This document shows positions 26,792 to 35,481 of a stretch of DNA of 64,000 nt, one piece after another. A program made the position numbers and the translations under genes. This DNA is from Phycisphaerae bacterium (lineage in GTDB: Bacteria; Planctomycetota; Phycisphaerae; Sedimentisphaerales; Anaerobacaceae), in NCBI GenBank assembly GCA_028714855.1, contig JAQTLP010000003.1:173319-237318 (forward strand), in the 5' to 3' direction. Under the pieces are notes generated by a model, which worked only from the letters and a program-made list of their open reading frames with translations, was not told the DNA's origin and did not search any database. The stretch's first letter is position 1; every line of letters begins with the position of its first letter.

Positions 26792-28588
26792 CTATACCAT
26801 TCCCGTACTGCGAAGGTTTTGCTTACCCGTATTCTCATGAACGCTTCGCAGATATTCTCGTCCGTCTACTGTTTTAATCTCGCTTTTTCTCTTCTGTGCC
26901 AGGTGCCGACCTATCACATCGAGCGCACCGGCCAGGCGCGATTCGAAATTGCCTTTCGCCTCTCCTGATTGTGCCAACTCCACTATGAGACTGCTGGCTT
27001 CCGGCGATTCTGTCCTGGCTATTATTTCCGCCAGGCTGGTTTCAGAATTGGCGATTAGTGTTTCGAATAATAGTGACGCCGTTCGCCTCAGCATCGGCAC
27101 ATCGAAGTCCTCGGCCGTAATCTTTTGTTTTACAATCTCAAACAGCTTCGGCTCATTCAGCAGCACTTCGAGAATTTCCCGCTGCGCCATGGCAAATAAC
27201 CCATCGCCCAAATCCACGCTTCGCACCTTCTTGTTTTCCACGTTGTAGCTTGCGGTCCTCGCCGCCCTGCCGACTCTTTTGTGCAGCTCGTCGTTTATCT
27301 CTTTGGTGCTGGCGCCGGTAATCTTCGAAAGCCGGTTAACTATCAGCCCGCGCTCTATCGCCGTCAGATTGCCCGAACATAAGCTCGTCGCTACCGTCTG
27401 TAAAAACTCTTCGACGGCCGACTTTCTTCCGGCAAGGGTCTCGTCCCTGTCGAAGCTTTCCGCTAACCTGTTCCATTTGAACTGGAAAACATCGACTGCT
27501 TCGTCTATCAATTTCTCGAACCGTTCTTTGCCGGCTGTCGAAAGAAAATCGCACGGGTCCTTCCCCTCCGGCACCGAAGCCATCGCGATATCTATATGCT
27601 GCGCCAGACAAATCTCCAGCGCCCTGTTCGCCGCTTCCATACCCGCGGTGTCGCTGTCGAAAATCAAAACTGCTTTCTTCGCGTATCGCCGCAGAATCCG
27701 CCCCTGCCCAGGCGTAAAACTGGTGCCCAAAGCCGCAACCACGTTGTCGCACCCTTTACTGTGCGCCATTATAACGTCGGTGTAACCTTCGACGACAACG
27801 GCTGTCCCCGTAGAGACAATCTTGTGCCGTGCCTGTTCGAGACCGTATAGCGTATTGCTTTTGTCGAACAAGACTGTTGTCGGCGAATTTACATACTTGG
27901 CGCCCTCTCCCTCGAAAATCCGTCCTCCGAAGCCTATTACCCTTCCCGTCACATCGGTGATAGTAAACATTAACCGATTGACAAACTTGTCACTGAGACC
28001 GCCCCCCTGCTTAACAACAAGCCCCGCCTGCTCCAATAGCTTTACAGGGATATTTCTTGCGGTCGCGGCTTTAAGCAAATCGTCCTGCGAATTGACAGCT
28101 ACGCCAATCCGCCATTTTTTAATACTGTCAGGCGTGATTTGTCTTTGAGCAAGATAATCCCTCGCGAATTTGCCTTTCTTCTCATCGCGGAGATTTTCCT
28201 CGAAGTATTTGGCAGCCCACTCGTTGACCCTCGCTAACATGTTGGGGTCAATCTCTAAGTCTTGTGTCTTGTATCTTGCCTCTTGCGCCCTGGGTTGTAG
28301 TTTTATGCCTGCGCGCTCGGCCAGTCTTTCTATCGCGCCGGAAAAAGTCAGGCCTTCACGCATCTGGACGAATTTGAACACGTCGCCGCCGACCCCGCAG
28401 GCAAAGCACTTGAATATCTGCTTGACGGCGTTGACGTTCATACTCGGCCGGTGGTCATCGTGGAATGGGCACAGCCCCACCATTTCTCTGCCCTTTTTCA
28501 CAAGATTCACGTGCTCGCTTATTACGTCAACGATATCGTTGGCCTGCTGGACCTGACTAACTACTCCCTGGTCGAAAAATACTGCCAT
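26792..28588 (-). CDS. dnaG: DNA primase DnaG
   Basis: 598 residues. The N-terminal zinc-binding domain has GLCPFHDDHRPSMNV...FKCFACGVGGD. The primase core follows, with RLMFTITDVTGRVIGFGGR and the TOPRIM residues VVVEGYTDVIMAH and LIFDSDTAGMEAA. The C-terminal third is the helicase-interacting region. It makes RNA primers at the replication fork and lies upstream of rpoD. Confidence 0.96.
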   Translation of the reverse strand: MAVFFDQGVVSQVQQANDIVDVISEHVNLVKKGREMVGLCPFHDDHRPSMNVNAVKQIFKCFACGVGGDVFKFVQMREGLTFSGAIERLAERAGIKLQPRAQEARYKTQDLEIDPNMLARVNEWAAKYFEENLRDEKKGKFARDYLAQRQITPDSIKKWRIGVAVNSQDDLLKAATARNIPVKLLEQAGLVVKQGGGLSDKFVNRLMFTITDVTGRVIGFGGRIFEGEGAKYVNSPTTVLFDKSNTLYGLEQARHKIVSTGTAVVVEGYTDVIMAHSKGCDNVVAALGTSFTPGQGRILRRYAKKAVLIFDSDTAGMEAANRALEICLAQHIDIAMASVPEGKDPCDFLSTAGKERFEKLIDEAVDVFQFKWNRLAESFDRDETLAGRKSAVEEFLQTVATSLCSGNLTAIERGLIVNRLSKITGASTKEINDELHKRVGRAARTASYNVENKKVRSVDLGDGLFAMAQREILEVLLNEPKLFEIVKQKITAEDFDVPMLRRTASLLFETLIANSETSLAEIIARTESPEASSLIVELAQSGEAKGNFESRLAGALDVIGRHLAQKRKSEIKTVDGREYLRSVHENTGKQNLRSTGMV

Positions 28589-28893
28589 CTTCTTCTAATG
28601 CCTGTCCTTTATGAAGGAAACCGTTTTCACCCTCGGTCTGATGACTGCCCGAATTCTCTGATGAGAAGTTCATCCCGCCCCTCGAAGGTGCGGGATTCAT
28701 CCCAAACCGCCGCCCATTTCGCTCCGCTTAATAATGGTTGGCTACCTTAAATATAGTCCGATTTGGCAAAAAGTCAAATTGCCCCCAAAAACCCTGCTTT
28801 TAATACTATTAAAGCCGTTTCCGATAACTTTAGACACTTGGCTAAATAAGACAACAAGGTAGTGGGTCAATTTGAAAAAAATAATTTGTTTGG
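28589..28893. other. Intergenic region with one palindrome
   Basis: About 305 nt upstream of dnaG. No plausible gene. It holds the GC-rich palindrome at 28676-28696; the rest is unremarkable. Confidence 0.6.
28676..28696. repeat. Palindrome related to the GIY-YIG cassette ends
   Basis: CCCGCCCCT, CGA, AGGTGCGGG forms a hairpin with one mismatch. GAAGGTGCGGG is the same word as the inner part of the inverted repeat around the GIY-YIG gene (11066-11079). Confidence 0.5.
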
Positions 28894-29373
28894 TCAATTG
28901 GGGCGTCTAACAGCAAAAGGAATACTTTTTTTAACACTCTGTCCTGTATTGAATTTTGCTACCGCTTCAGCCTCTACTGAATTTTGGTCTGGTTGCAATT
29001 CTATTCTATGTTCTGGGGTGAAACCGTGCATTTTGTGGCAAAATCCGTATGCCACAATGCGTTCAGTTAGACCGGCTGAGATAGTTTTGGGCAAAGGGGT
29101 TGATGGTTCATATTCAAGGTCAGCCTTATGTCCATCTGGCCAAAACAGGTCTATTGAAGTTATAGAGCAGCTTTTTGCGCCTGCGTTATTAACTAATAAT
29201 TCAAACCAAACTGTCTCAGTATTGGCAGAAACTTCAATAAAACAATTTTGGGCGTCTAATATTTGGGGCTTAGGACGACCTCCCCAATTTATTACTATAT
29301 CCACAGTCCCAACTAAAGCAGCTATTGCGGCTATCCCAGCAAAAAAATATTTCCAAAATTTCTTCTTAGCCAC
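28894..29373 (-). CDS. Membrane-anchored hypothetical protein
   Basis: 159 residues from a GTG at 29373 with GAGGGAG 6 nt upstream. An N-terminal signal anchor (FWKYFFAGIAAIAALVGTVDIVINW) is followed by a beta-rich region (WFELLVNNAGAKSCSITSIDLFWPDGHKADLEYEP) that looks immunoglobulin-like. No family was recognised. It stands alone in an accessory stretch. Confidence 0.65.
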   Translation of the reverse strand: MAKKKFWKYFFAGIAAIAALVGTVDIVINWGGRPKPQILDAQNCFIEVSANTETVWFELLVNNAGAKSCSITSIDLFWPDGHKADLEYEPSTPLPKTISAGLTERIVAYGFCHKMHGFTPEHRIELQPDQNSVEAEAVAKFNTGQSVKKSIPFAVRRPN

Positions 29374-29570
29374 TATAACTCCCTCAGATTATACATTTTA
29401 CCAATGGGGTTTTTACATTTTAGGCTTTTGGGAAATTATAAAAGCGGTGGCTATTATTATCAAGTGGTTAATATCGTAGTTTCTCGTTCCTTTACAAGTG
29501 AAGATGGGTGTAAAAATTTTAAGCATTTTGCTTATTGACAATTTCATAGGGTGTTTATATACTGTGTTAA

Positions 29571-29825
29571 ATGCCTAAGCGGTCAAGAAAAAATAGTCTG
29601 GATTTAAACCAGCTTGCAACGTCTATCGTAGGTAATGCAACGGCTGAAAAATTATTGCAAGATGCAGTTGAAGATGGCAAGAATCCTGCTGCTGTGCTTT
29701 TGGGGCGACTTGGTGGCTTAAAAGGTGGCAAGGCAAGAGCATTAAATCTGCCTGCAGAAAAGCGGAGTGAGATTGCCAAAAACGCAGCGTATGCACGCTG
29801 GCAAAAAACTAAGAAGGATAAATAA
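29571..29825 (+). CDS. Small basic GGLKGGKAR-type protein
   Basis: 84 residues. The C-terminal half GRLGGLKGGKARALNLPAEKRSEIAKNAAYARWQK is a common small bacterial motif sometimes labelled histone-like or DNA-binding. The basic character supports nucleic-acid binding, but the function is unproven. Confidence 0.6.
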   Translation: MPKRSRKNSLDLNQLATSIVGNATAEKLLQDAVEDGKNPAAVLLGRLGGLKGGKARALNLPAEKRSEIAKNAAYARWQKTKKDK

Positions 29826-29883
29826 CGATAAATATGAAATAATATGAGTGGTAAATGTAGTTAACTAAAACAGGACAACAAGT

Positions 29884-30417
29884 TTAGTCCAGCCACCTAA
29901 TTACTGTCTCATCAAATTCAGGCGGTTTCGGGAAAACATCAGACAAAGCATCAAAATAACCTGTCCGATTCGCCGTTAAAAACACATACTCGGACCTTTT
30001 GCAATATCCAAGTGATAATTGGTGCAATACGTCTCTACCTAAGACGTTCACATATGTCCCTTTCCCCATTAGCGGCCGAACTTTCTTCTTAAAATCCGGG
30101 GCCAGAAAACAAACACCTACATTCTCTACTGTATATGGTTCGCCAAACCTGTCGATGAATATAACACTACAGTGATTTAACTGGCGCATTTCAATTGGAC
30201 CAACGAACGTATGCACCAAATCTGGTACTTTGATAAGTTGATCTTCTTGGATATTAAATCGCGGCTCATCATCAGGAACAATAAGTGTGTGGTCTGCGCC
30301 TGTATCAATAAGAAACTCAAGCGTAGCGGGAAATTCCATACACTCATGCCAAATAGTAGCGCTGACTATAGGCCGACTATAAGGTTCTTGGATAAAATAG
30401 CCATGCGTTGTTGTCAT
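29884..30417 (-). CDS. Retropepsin-like aspartic protease homologue
   Basis: 177 residues. FLIDTGADHTLIVPDDE carries the DTGA active-site motif and VNVLGRDVLHQLSL the following hydrophobic-Gly motif of single-domain retropepsin-like proteases. Such enzymes act as dimers. It lies 16 nt downstream of a 96-residue gene on the same strand, and the two form a two-gene unit of unknown role. Confidence 0.65.
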   Translation of the reverse strand: MTTTHGYFIQEPYSRPIVSATIWHECMEFPATLEFLIDTGADHTLIVPDDEPRFNIQEDQLIKVPDLVHTFVGPIEMRQLNHCSVIFIDRFGEPYTVENVGVCFLAPDFKKKVRPLMGKGTYVNVLGRDVLHQLSLGYCKRSEYVFLTANRTGYFDALSDVFPKPPEFDETVIRWLD

Positions 30418-30433
30418 ATCGTCTTTATCGCTT

Positions 30434-30724
30434 TTAGTACATTAACATCATCCGATGCGAATAGCGATAATCAACAACACATACAGGTTGGGCATGGGCA
30501 AAATCCAGCATCACCCCTTTTTCAGCAAAGAAATTCAGTGCAGGTTGTTGACCGCCATTTTCTGGAATAACTGCCACATAATCCTTATTTTCCGCTTCTC
30601 TCTTTTTGAAGATTTTGATGTGGTTCTTGTGAACAAAGTATACAAGCTCAGCGTGCTTGCGGTTACAGGCTGCAATTTTCCCCAAAACTTCTGGAGGTAT
30701 ATTATAACTCTTACCTTTAGCCAT
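30434..30724 (-). CDS. Hypothetical protein upstream of the retropepsin-like gene
   Basis: 96 residues from the ATG at 30724, which has AAGGAGG 8 nt upstream. MAKGKSYNIPPEVLGKIAACNRKHAELVYFVHKN suggests a compact alpha/beta protein. No family was recognised. The tight pairing with the protease gene makes a substrate, inhibitor or antitoxin-like partner possible, but the sequence does not show which. Confidence 0.6.
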   Translation of the reverse strand: MAKGKSYNIPPEVLGKIAACNRKHAELVYFVHKNHIKIFKKREAENKDYVAVIPENGGQQPALNFFAEKGVMLDFAHAQPVCVVDYRYSHRMMLMY

Positions 30725-31294
30725 GCTATACCTCCTTAAATTCAAACTCCGGCATATCTAAACACGCCAACTATATGTTTAACCCTTCAAACCGCACTTA
30801 TTATTATATAGTATCTTCGACTGATTGCAAGAAAATACATAAGTAATTTGCTTAAAGTAGGTTAGGTAAAGGTTTAAGTCAAGCAAAAAATGCAAAAAAA
30901 CTCATTTTGAAGGTAAAGTTCGCAACTTTAGTTATAACAAGGGGTTACGCACAATTAAGTGACCAAACAAGCTCGGCGGGAATCTATGTCTTGGAAAAGT
31001 ACCTACTTCCGAAAATTTTGTGTTTTCTTCCTGATTTTCCTTGACAGCTCAAGCATAATGGCCAGTATGAATAAACTGACCATACAAAAACAGACCATAT
31101 CTGGACTATTGAGGAAATTTTAAGTTTTTCACAATATGAAAAAGTAGAAAATTCAAGTTAGGACACCACCTATAAAACTTCAATCAAATGCGCATCTACC
31201 CGCGCACCAAAAACGGCTAAATCGTAAATTATTTCTATCTTTTTCCATATAAATATCTGCGTTAATCATATCAATTAAAGACAAGTTGATACTT

Positions 31295-31407
31295 TTTTAG
31301 TCAGCTTCTAAACGAAGTCTGAAGGAATTCGGCGGACAAGGCAATGGCCTTTCACAGAAGCTCGTTTCGAGAAAAGGCCTTGCCGCAGAACGCATAGCTG
31401 ACTAAAA
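31295..31407. repeat. 113-nt element with 12-bp perfect terminal inverted repeats
   Basis: TTTTAGTCAGCT (31295-31306) and AGCTGACTAAAA (31396-31407) are exact reverse complements. Inside, GGCCTTT and AAAGGCC form a second stem enclosing a third, and CTTCTAAACGAAG can fold near the left end. It could be a MITE-like element or a structured RNA. Confidence 0.5.
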
Positions 31408-31563
31408 CTCTGCGTTCTCTGCGCAATCTGCGTCTAAAAACTGTGTTAATCTGTGTCCATCTGTGGCTAAAAAATCAATCAAATGCGCAGGGGGTTAAGA
31501 CCCCAAAATCCATTTTTTCAAAATTTTTTCTACTCCTTTTCCCACATCGACTTACGAGATTTA

Positions 31564-31578
31564 TCCGCCTCAGGCGGA
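31564..31578. repeat. TCCGCC palindrome, copy 1
   Basis: TCCGCCT-C-AGGCGGA, a 7-bp palindrome. Related copies lie at 33615-33629, 37760-37774 and, with a longer loop, 57893-57916. Confidence 0.5.
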
Positions 31579-31584
31579 ATCGAA

Positions 31585-31607
31585 TTTTCGCATCAAACGC
31601 GCAGGTT
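31585..31607. repeat. Dispersed 23-nt repeat beginning TTTTCGCATCAAACGCGCA
   Basis: Matches 43704-43726 at all but one base. Both copies lie in long gene-free stretches next to other repeats. Confidence 0.5.
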
Positions 31608-31979
31608 CGTCCAATTACGAAGGGACGTATTCCCGTAGCCCCCGTCGTCTTGCCCCCTTTCCTGTCTTCCGACGGGAAGACAAGGGGGCAGCGGGGGGTA
31701 GAGAGAAAGTCTCTCTTGAAAGGAATAACCAATGAGCGGTTTCCAATAACCAATTGATACTGTTTATAATTTACTTCTCTTTTTTTCTCTGTGGCTGAAA
31801 TTTCGGCAGCGGAGATTTTCTATTTATAGCGGAAAAATCAATCAAAATGATATTAATTATGCAAAACGAACCCAATTTCCGAAATGCCTAAAATGAATAT
31901 AACTTTAGTATCAACAACAACTAACAACTACGAACCACGAACTATGAACTACTCAAAACAAACCCAAACGAACCCAATT

Positions 31980-32750
31980 TTAAGGCAACCTGAAAAATGC
32001 TTTGCTCGTGGCGGTTACGGCTTCTGCGAAATCGGCCAAATCCATCCCCTTCAATTCAGCCAAGCACTTGGCGGTATGAACCATAAGGGCCGGCTCATTG
32101 ACCTTTTGCTTCCGCATCGGCTCAGGCGACATATACGGACAATCAGTCTCGACCATCAACCTGTCTATCGGCACGATTCGAGCGGCTTCCCGGATGGCTT
32201 CGGCATTCCCGAAGGTAACCACGCCGGTGAAAGATATGAAGTAACCTTTGTCCAAAATAGTTTCCGCCTGCTCCGCCGAGCCGGAGAAGCAATGAAAAAC
32301 TACCTTTTTGCCATCTCCGAATTGCTTCAAAACTTCTATTGTTTCATCGAAGGCCTCTCGACAATGGATAATAACCGGCAAATTCATCTCAGCAGCAATT
32401 TTCAGGTGCTCGGCAAACACATCTTTTTGCTCGTCGTGCGACGAAAAATTGTAATGGTAATCCAGCCCCGTCTCGCCAATGGCGACAACCTTTTTGTTTT
32501 GAGCAAGCTCCCGCAGCTCTTTGAGTGTATCTGCTGTTACAGTCCTCGCGTCGTGCGGATGAATCCCAACAGCCGCATACATATTCTCGAATTTCTCCGC
32601 AAGCTCGATTGCCTTTCGATTGTGCTCCGGGTCGGTTCCGACAGTTATCCAGCCGGTAACACCTGCTGCCCTGCTGCGCTCCAAAACAATCGCAGCATCT
32701 TCAGCCAGCCCTTTGAACGTCAAATGACAATGTGTATCAATCAGATTCAT
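31980..32750 (-). CDS. tatD: TatD-family metal-dependent hydrolase/DNase
   Basis: 256 residues. Metal ligands are visible in order: DTHCHL at the N-terminus, AIGETGLDYHYNF, VIIHCREA, VFHCFSGS and MVETDCPY. The TatD family acts as a Mg-dependent 3'-5' exonuclease in DNA repair. It follows the yraN-like gene with a 3-nt gap, downstream of the rpsP-trmD-rplS group. Confidence 0.93.
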   Translation of the reverse strand: MNLIDTHCHLTFKGLAEDAAIVLERSRAAGVTGWITVGTDPEHNRKAIELAEKFENMYAAVGIHPHDARTVTADTLKELRELAQNKKVVAIGETGLDYHYNFSSHDEQKDVFAEHLKIAAEMNLPVIIHCREAFDETIEVLKQFGDGKKVVFHCFSGSAEQAETILDKGYFISFTGVVTFGNAEAIREAARIVPIDRLMVETDCPYMSPEPMRKQKVNEPALMVHTAKCLAELKGMDLADFAEAVTATSKAFFRLP

Positions 32751-32753
32751 CGT

Positions 32754-33152
32754 TTACGGCACAAATGCGTTTTCGTAATGTCTTATCTCCGGCCTGCCCT
32801 TTCGGCCGAGCACTATCGCGACAACGTCGAATCGAAAGGGCCTGTTTTCTATTTTGTTAGTTGCGAGAAAATATCGTGCGGCCCTGTTCATTCTTACTTT
32901 TTTAGCGGAGGTGACAGCCGACTCGGCCGGCGTGAGGTCCTCGTCCGCCCTGGTTTTTACCTCGACAAAGACAAGAGCCCCATCGCCATCGACCATAACC
33001 AAATCAATTTCTCCGCCCCTGCAGGAATAATTTCGAGTGAGTTTCTTAAAACCTTTTTTCTTCAGAAAGCTCTCGCAGCGTTTCTCGCCCCATCTGCCGA
33101 GCTTTTCTCTGTCAGCCAGCAGTTTTCCCCTGTTCAGCAGCCAACCCATCAT
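32754..33152 (-). CDS. YraN/UPF0102 endonuclease-like protein
   Basis: 132 residues. LGRWGEKRCESFLKKKGFKKLTRNYSCRGGEIDLVMVDGDGALVFVEVKTRAD carries the GE...D...ExK nuclease-fold pattern of UPF0102. These proteins are often encoded near rplS, as here. The biological role is unclear. Confidence 0.9.
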   Translation of the reverse strand: MMGWLLNRGKLLADREKLGRWGEKRCESFLKKKGFKKLTRNYSCRGGEIDLVMVDGDGALVFVEVKTRADEDLTPAESAVTSAKKVRMNRAARYFLATNKIENRPFRFDVVAIVLGRKGRPEIRHYENAFVP

Positions 33153-33209
33153 AATAGATTATTGATAATTGGTAGATTGAAAAAAGCGTTAAAGACAGCC
33201 GGCAAAAAG

Positions 33210-33587
33210 CTACTTTTCTTCGTCGATAGTTATGCGCTTGCCTGGCTTCTGAGTCAGCTTGACCGATTTGCCGGTTCGTTTGCGGAGGTAATACAATTTT
33301 GCCCGCCTTGTTTTGCCGCTTCGGACCGGCTGAACACCGACCACGTTCGGCGAATGAATCGGGAAAACCCGCTCTACCCCCTCCTCATCTACGATTCGCC
33401 GGACCGTGAATGTTTCATTGATTCCGCGACCTCTGCGGGCGATTACTGTGCCGCTGAATATCTGTATGCGCTCTTTATCGCCTTCTTTGATTCTGCACCG
33501 CACATCCACAATATCGCCTATCTCAAATTGCGGTATAGTCTTTTTGAGACTTTTACTTTCAACAGCATCCAGTATTTGCGTTTTCAC
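33210..33587 (-). CDS. rplS: 50S ribosomal protein L19
   Basis: 125 residues. PQFEIGDIVDVRCRIKEGDKERIQIFSGTVIARRGRGINETFTVRRIVDEEGVERVFPIHSPNV is the L19 signature, followed by a basic KLYYLRKRTGKS. It sits at the 30S-50S interface. A short extra C-terminal tail is present. It lies about 125 nt downstream of trmD. Confidence 0.96.
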   Translation of the reverse strand: MKTQILDAVESKSLKKTIPQFEIGDIVDVRCRIKEGDKERIQIFSGTVIARRGRGINETFTVRRIVDEEGVERVFPIHSPNVVGVQPVRSGKTRRAKLYYLRKRTGKSVKLTQKPGKRITIDEEK

Positions 33588-33614
33588 TGGTTTTCCTTTT
33601 ATCTCTATTTATTG

Positions 33615-33629
33615 TCCGCCTGCGGCGGA
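33615..33629. repeat. TCCGCC palindrome, copy 2
   Basis: TCCGCC-TGC-GGCGGA in the trmD-rplS gap, identical to the copy at 37760-37774. Confidence 0.5.
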
Positions 33630-33712
33630 TTGGTTAAAAATTCAGTCCTGCACACGCTCCAGCGTAAAACGCTGGATTTTACCCGAATTCGGGAATTAGA
33701 GCAAGGGTTTTT

Positions 33713-34450
33713 TTATATTTCCTTCCCGCCTTCAGCGAGGTCTCGCCCAAAGGCGGATTTCCCGCCGTTTAGCAGGTCAGGACGCCATTTTTTGGTCCGT
33801 TCGAGGCCCTGCTGGCGCCGCCACTCGGCGATTTTGCCGTGGTCGCCGCTTAGAAGGATTTCAGGCACCTTCATTTCGCGAAAAACCTCGGGTCTGGTAT
33901 ATTGCGGATACTCTAACCCGCCGTCGGCTGATTGGCCGAACGAATCGTCTTTGGGGCAATCTTCATCGCCCACCGCTCCGGGCAGCAGTCTGACTACCGC
34001 ATCGATGACTACCATAGCCGCCAGCTCCCCGCCTGAAAGAACATAGTCGCCTATCGAGATTTGCTCGGCCCCCAGCCCGGTGCGGATTCGTTCATCGAAT
34101 CCTTCGTATCTGCCGGAAATAAAAATCAGCCGGTTTTCTTTGCTTAGCTCGATTGCTTTTGCCTGGTTAAATTTCTGTCCCTGCGGCGTAAGCAAAATTA
34201 CGCGGCCTTTTTCCGCCGACAGCTTTTCGACATGTTCGAAGCAATCGAAAATCGGACCGGGCATCATAACCATACCGGGCCCTCCGCCATACGGCTTGTC
34301 ATCAACCTTTCGGTATCTGTCGGCGGCGAAATCTCTGATATTGGTCAGGGCGATATCAACTATCCCCGCCTGCTGCGCCCTCTTTAATATCGAGTGCCCA
34401 AGAGGTGATTCGAACATCTCCGGAAAAAGTGTAAGAATATCAATTCTCAT
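33713..34450 (-). CDS. trmD: tRNA (guanine37-N1)-methyltransferase TrmD
   Basis: 245 residues. MRIDILTLFPEMFESPLGHSILKRAQQAG, DDKPYGGGPGMVMMPGP, and the knot region LSGGELAAMVVIDAVVRLLPGAVGDEDCPKDDSF are diagnostic. It methylates G37 of tRNAs with SAM to keep the reading frame. It lies 30 nt downstream of rpsP; rimM, which often sits between them, is absent. Confidence 0.96.
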   Translation of the reverse strand: MRIDILTLFPEMFESPLGHSILKRAQQAGIVDIALTNIRDFAADRYRKVDDKPYGGGPGMVMMPGPIFDCFEHVEKLSAEKGRVILLTPQGQKFNQAKAIELSKENRLIFISGRYEGFDERIRTGLGAEQISIGDYVLSGGELAAMVVIDAVVRLLPGAVGDEDCPKDDSFGQSADGGLEYPQYTRPEVFREMKVPEILLSGDHGKIAEWRRQQGLERTKKWRPDLLNGGKSAFGRDLAEGGKEI

Positions 34451-34480
34451 CCCTCTGTCGGCCCTGCTTACTTAATCCGG

Positions 34481-35011
34481 TTACTCTTTCTTCTCCGGCT
34501 CTTCTTCCGGCTTAGCTTCGGGTTTTGCCTCTTCTTTAGCTTTGGCTTCTGCTTCAGTCTTTGCCTTGGCTTCTGTTTCTGCCTTGGCTTTGGCTTCTTT
34601 GTCGGCTTTTTCCTTTGCTTCGGCATCTGCTTTGGCTTTTTCTGCGGCTTCGGCGGCAGCTTTTTCCAAGGCGGCCCGTTCAGCTTTTGTGAACGGCACA
34701 CCTTTGGCACGCGCTATGGCCCGGGCCCTGCCTCGACGAACAGTCCTTTTTTCAGCGCATTTGGTTTTGATGCCCAGCTTTAGCAGCATCTCCGAAACCG
34801 TATCTGACGGTATTGCCCCATTATCGAGCCAATACTTGACTCGCTCAATGTTAAGCACAATCTGCTTGGACAGGTCTTTTTCAATCGGGTCGTAGTGCCC
34901 CAGTTTTTCGATGATTTTCCCGTCCCGCGGGTTGCGTGAATCAATCGCATTGATTCTAAAGTACGGCCGATTGCGCCGGCCCATTCGCATCATTCTCAGT
35001 TTTACCGCCAT
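34481..35011 (-). CDS. rpsP: 30S ribosomal protein S16 with long charged C-terminal extension
   Basis: 176 residues, about twice the usual length. Residues 1-80 are a normal S16 (KLRMMRMGRRNRPYFRINAIDSRNPRDGKIIEKLGHYDP). From about residue 105 on the protein is an Ala/Lys/Glu-rich helix with repeats of EAKAK type, ending in an acidic PEEEPEKKE. The overlapping frame is open only because of this biased composition. It is the first gene of the rpsP-trmD-rplS group. Confidence 0.93.
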   Translation of the reverse strand: MAVKLRMMRMGRRNRPYFRINAIDSRNPRDGKIIEKLGHYDPIEKDLSKQIVLNIERVKYWLDNGAIPSDTVSEMLLKLGIKTKCAEKRTVRRGRARAIARAKGVPFTKAERAALEKAAAEAAEKAKADAEAKEKADKEAKAKAETEAKAKTEAEAKAKEEAKPEAKPEEEPEKKE

Positions 35012-35158
35012 TTTTACCCTTTCTTTCGTCGATTATGATAAATTTTCGCTACTTACACTCTTCGCGAAACAAGTTTACTTAATCCATAAGCCGCCTGGCA
35101 AAGACGGATAGTTTACACGAATAGACAATCTTTTTCAAGTGCCGGCTGAATTTTATCT

Positions 35159-35446
35159 TTAACGCCCAATCCGGCTGTTTCTGCAATAAAGCGTGAAACC
35201 GTTGATGAAAATGGCTAAATTCCCAGGGTCGATTCGTGCGTCGGCCGCGAGTTTCTGGATTTGCTCGTCGGTAAGTTCGGCGGCGTTTTGTTTTTCGCCC
35301 GGAGTCATTATCGCCACCGCTCTTTTCAGCTGTTCCAATTCTTCCATAGTCGGCGCCGCCAGCATCGCCAGCTCGCTGCCGCCTTCGACGTCCCTGAACT
35401 TGGTCCTTATCATTTCGCCGTATTCGCTGCCTGCGAATCTGGCCAC
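35159..35446 (-). CDS. Hypothetical protein between ffh and rpsP
   Basis: 95 residues as annotated from a GTG at 35446; the true start is uncertain. The frame stays open upstream through a Lys-rich stretch that overlaps the ffh tail, but without ATG or a clear ribosome site. LEQLKRAVAIMTPGEKQNAAELTDEQIQKLAADARIDPGNLAIFINGFTLYCRNSR suggests a small helical protein. No family was recognised. Confidence 0.5.
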   Translation of the reverse strand: MARFAGSEYGEMIRTKFRDVEGGSELAMLAAPTMEELEQLKRAVAIMTPGEKQNAAELTDEQIQKLAADARIDPGNLAIFINGFTLYCRNSRIGR

Positions 35447-35481
35447 CTTTTCGAGGTACTGCTCAATCGTTATTTTCTGTT

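Larger units (their letters stand above)
30725..31979. other. Repeat-rich intergenic region without genes
   Basis: About 1.25 kb with no convincing coding frame. It contains a 113-nt inverted-repeat element (31295-31407), the 15-mer TCAATCAAATGCGCA twice (31181-31195, 31475-31489), a run of degenerate TCTGYG words at 31408-31470, a TCCGCC palindrome (31564-31578), the dispersed TTTTCGCATCAAACGCGCA repeat, and AACGAACCCAATTT twice (near 31865 and 31967). It looks like a sink for small repeats. Confidence 0.6.

Noticed and set aside
28862..29479. A plus-strand open frame of about 205 codons
   Set aside because: The opposite strand carries a GTG-started gene with a strong GAGGGAG site and a normal signal anchor, which is the better reading.
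31884..34046. A plus-strand open frame of about 720 codons
   Set aside because: It lies opposite tatD, yraN, rplS and part of trmD, all with strong family motifs. The antisense frame has no domain and no ribosome site.
34468..34710. A Lys/Pro-rich frame overlapping the rpsP tail
   Set aside because: It results from the repetitive Ala/Lys/Glu codons of the S16 extension read in another frame.
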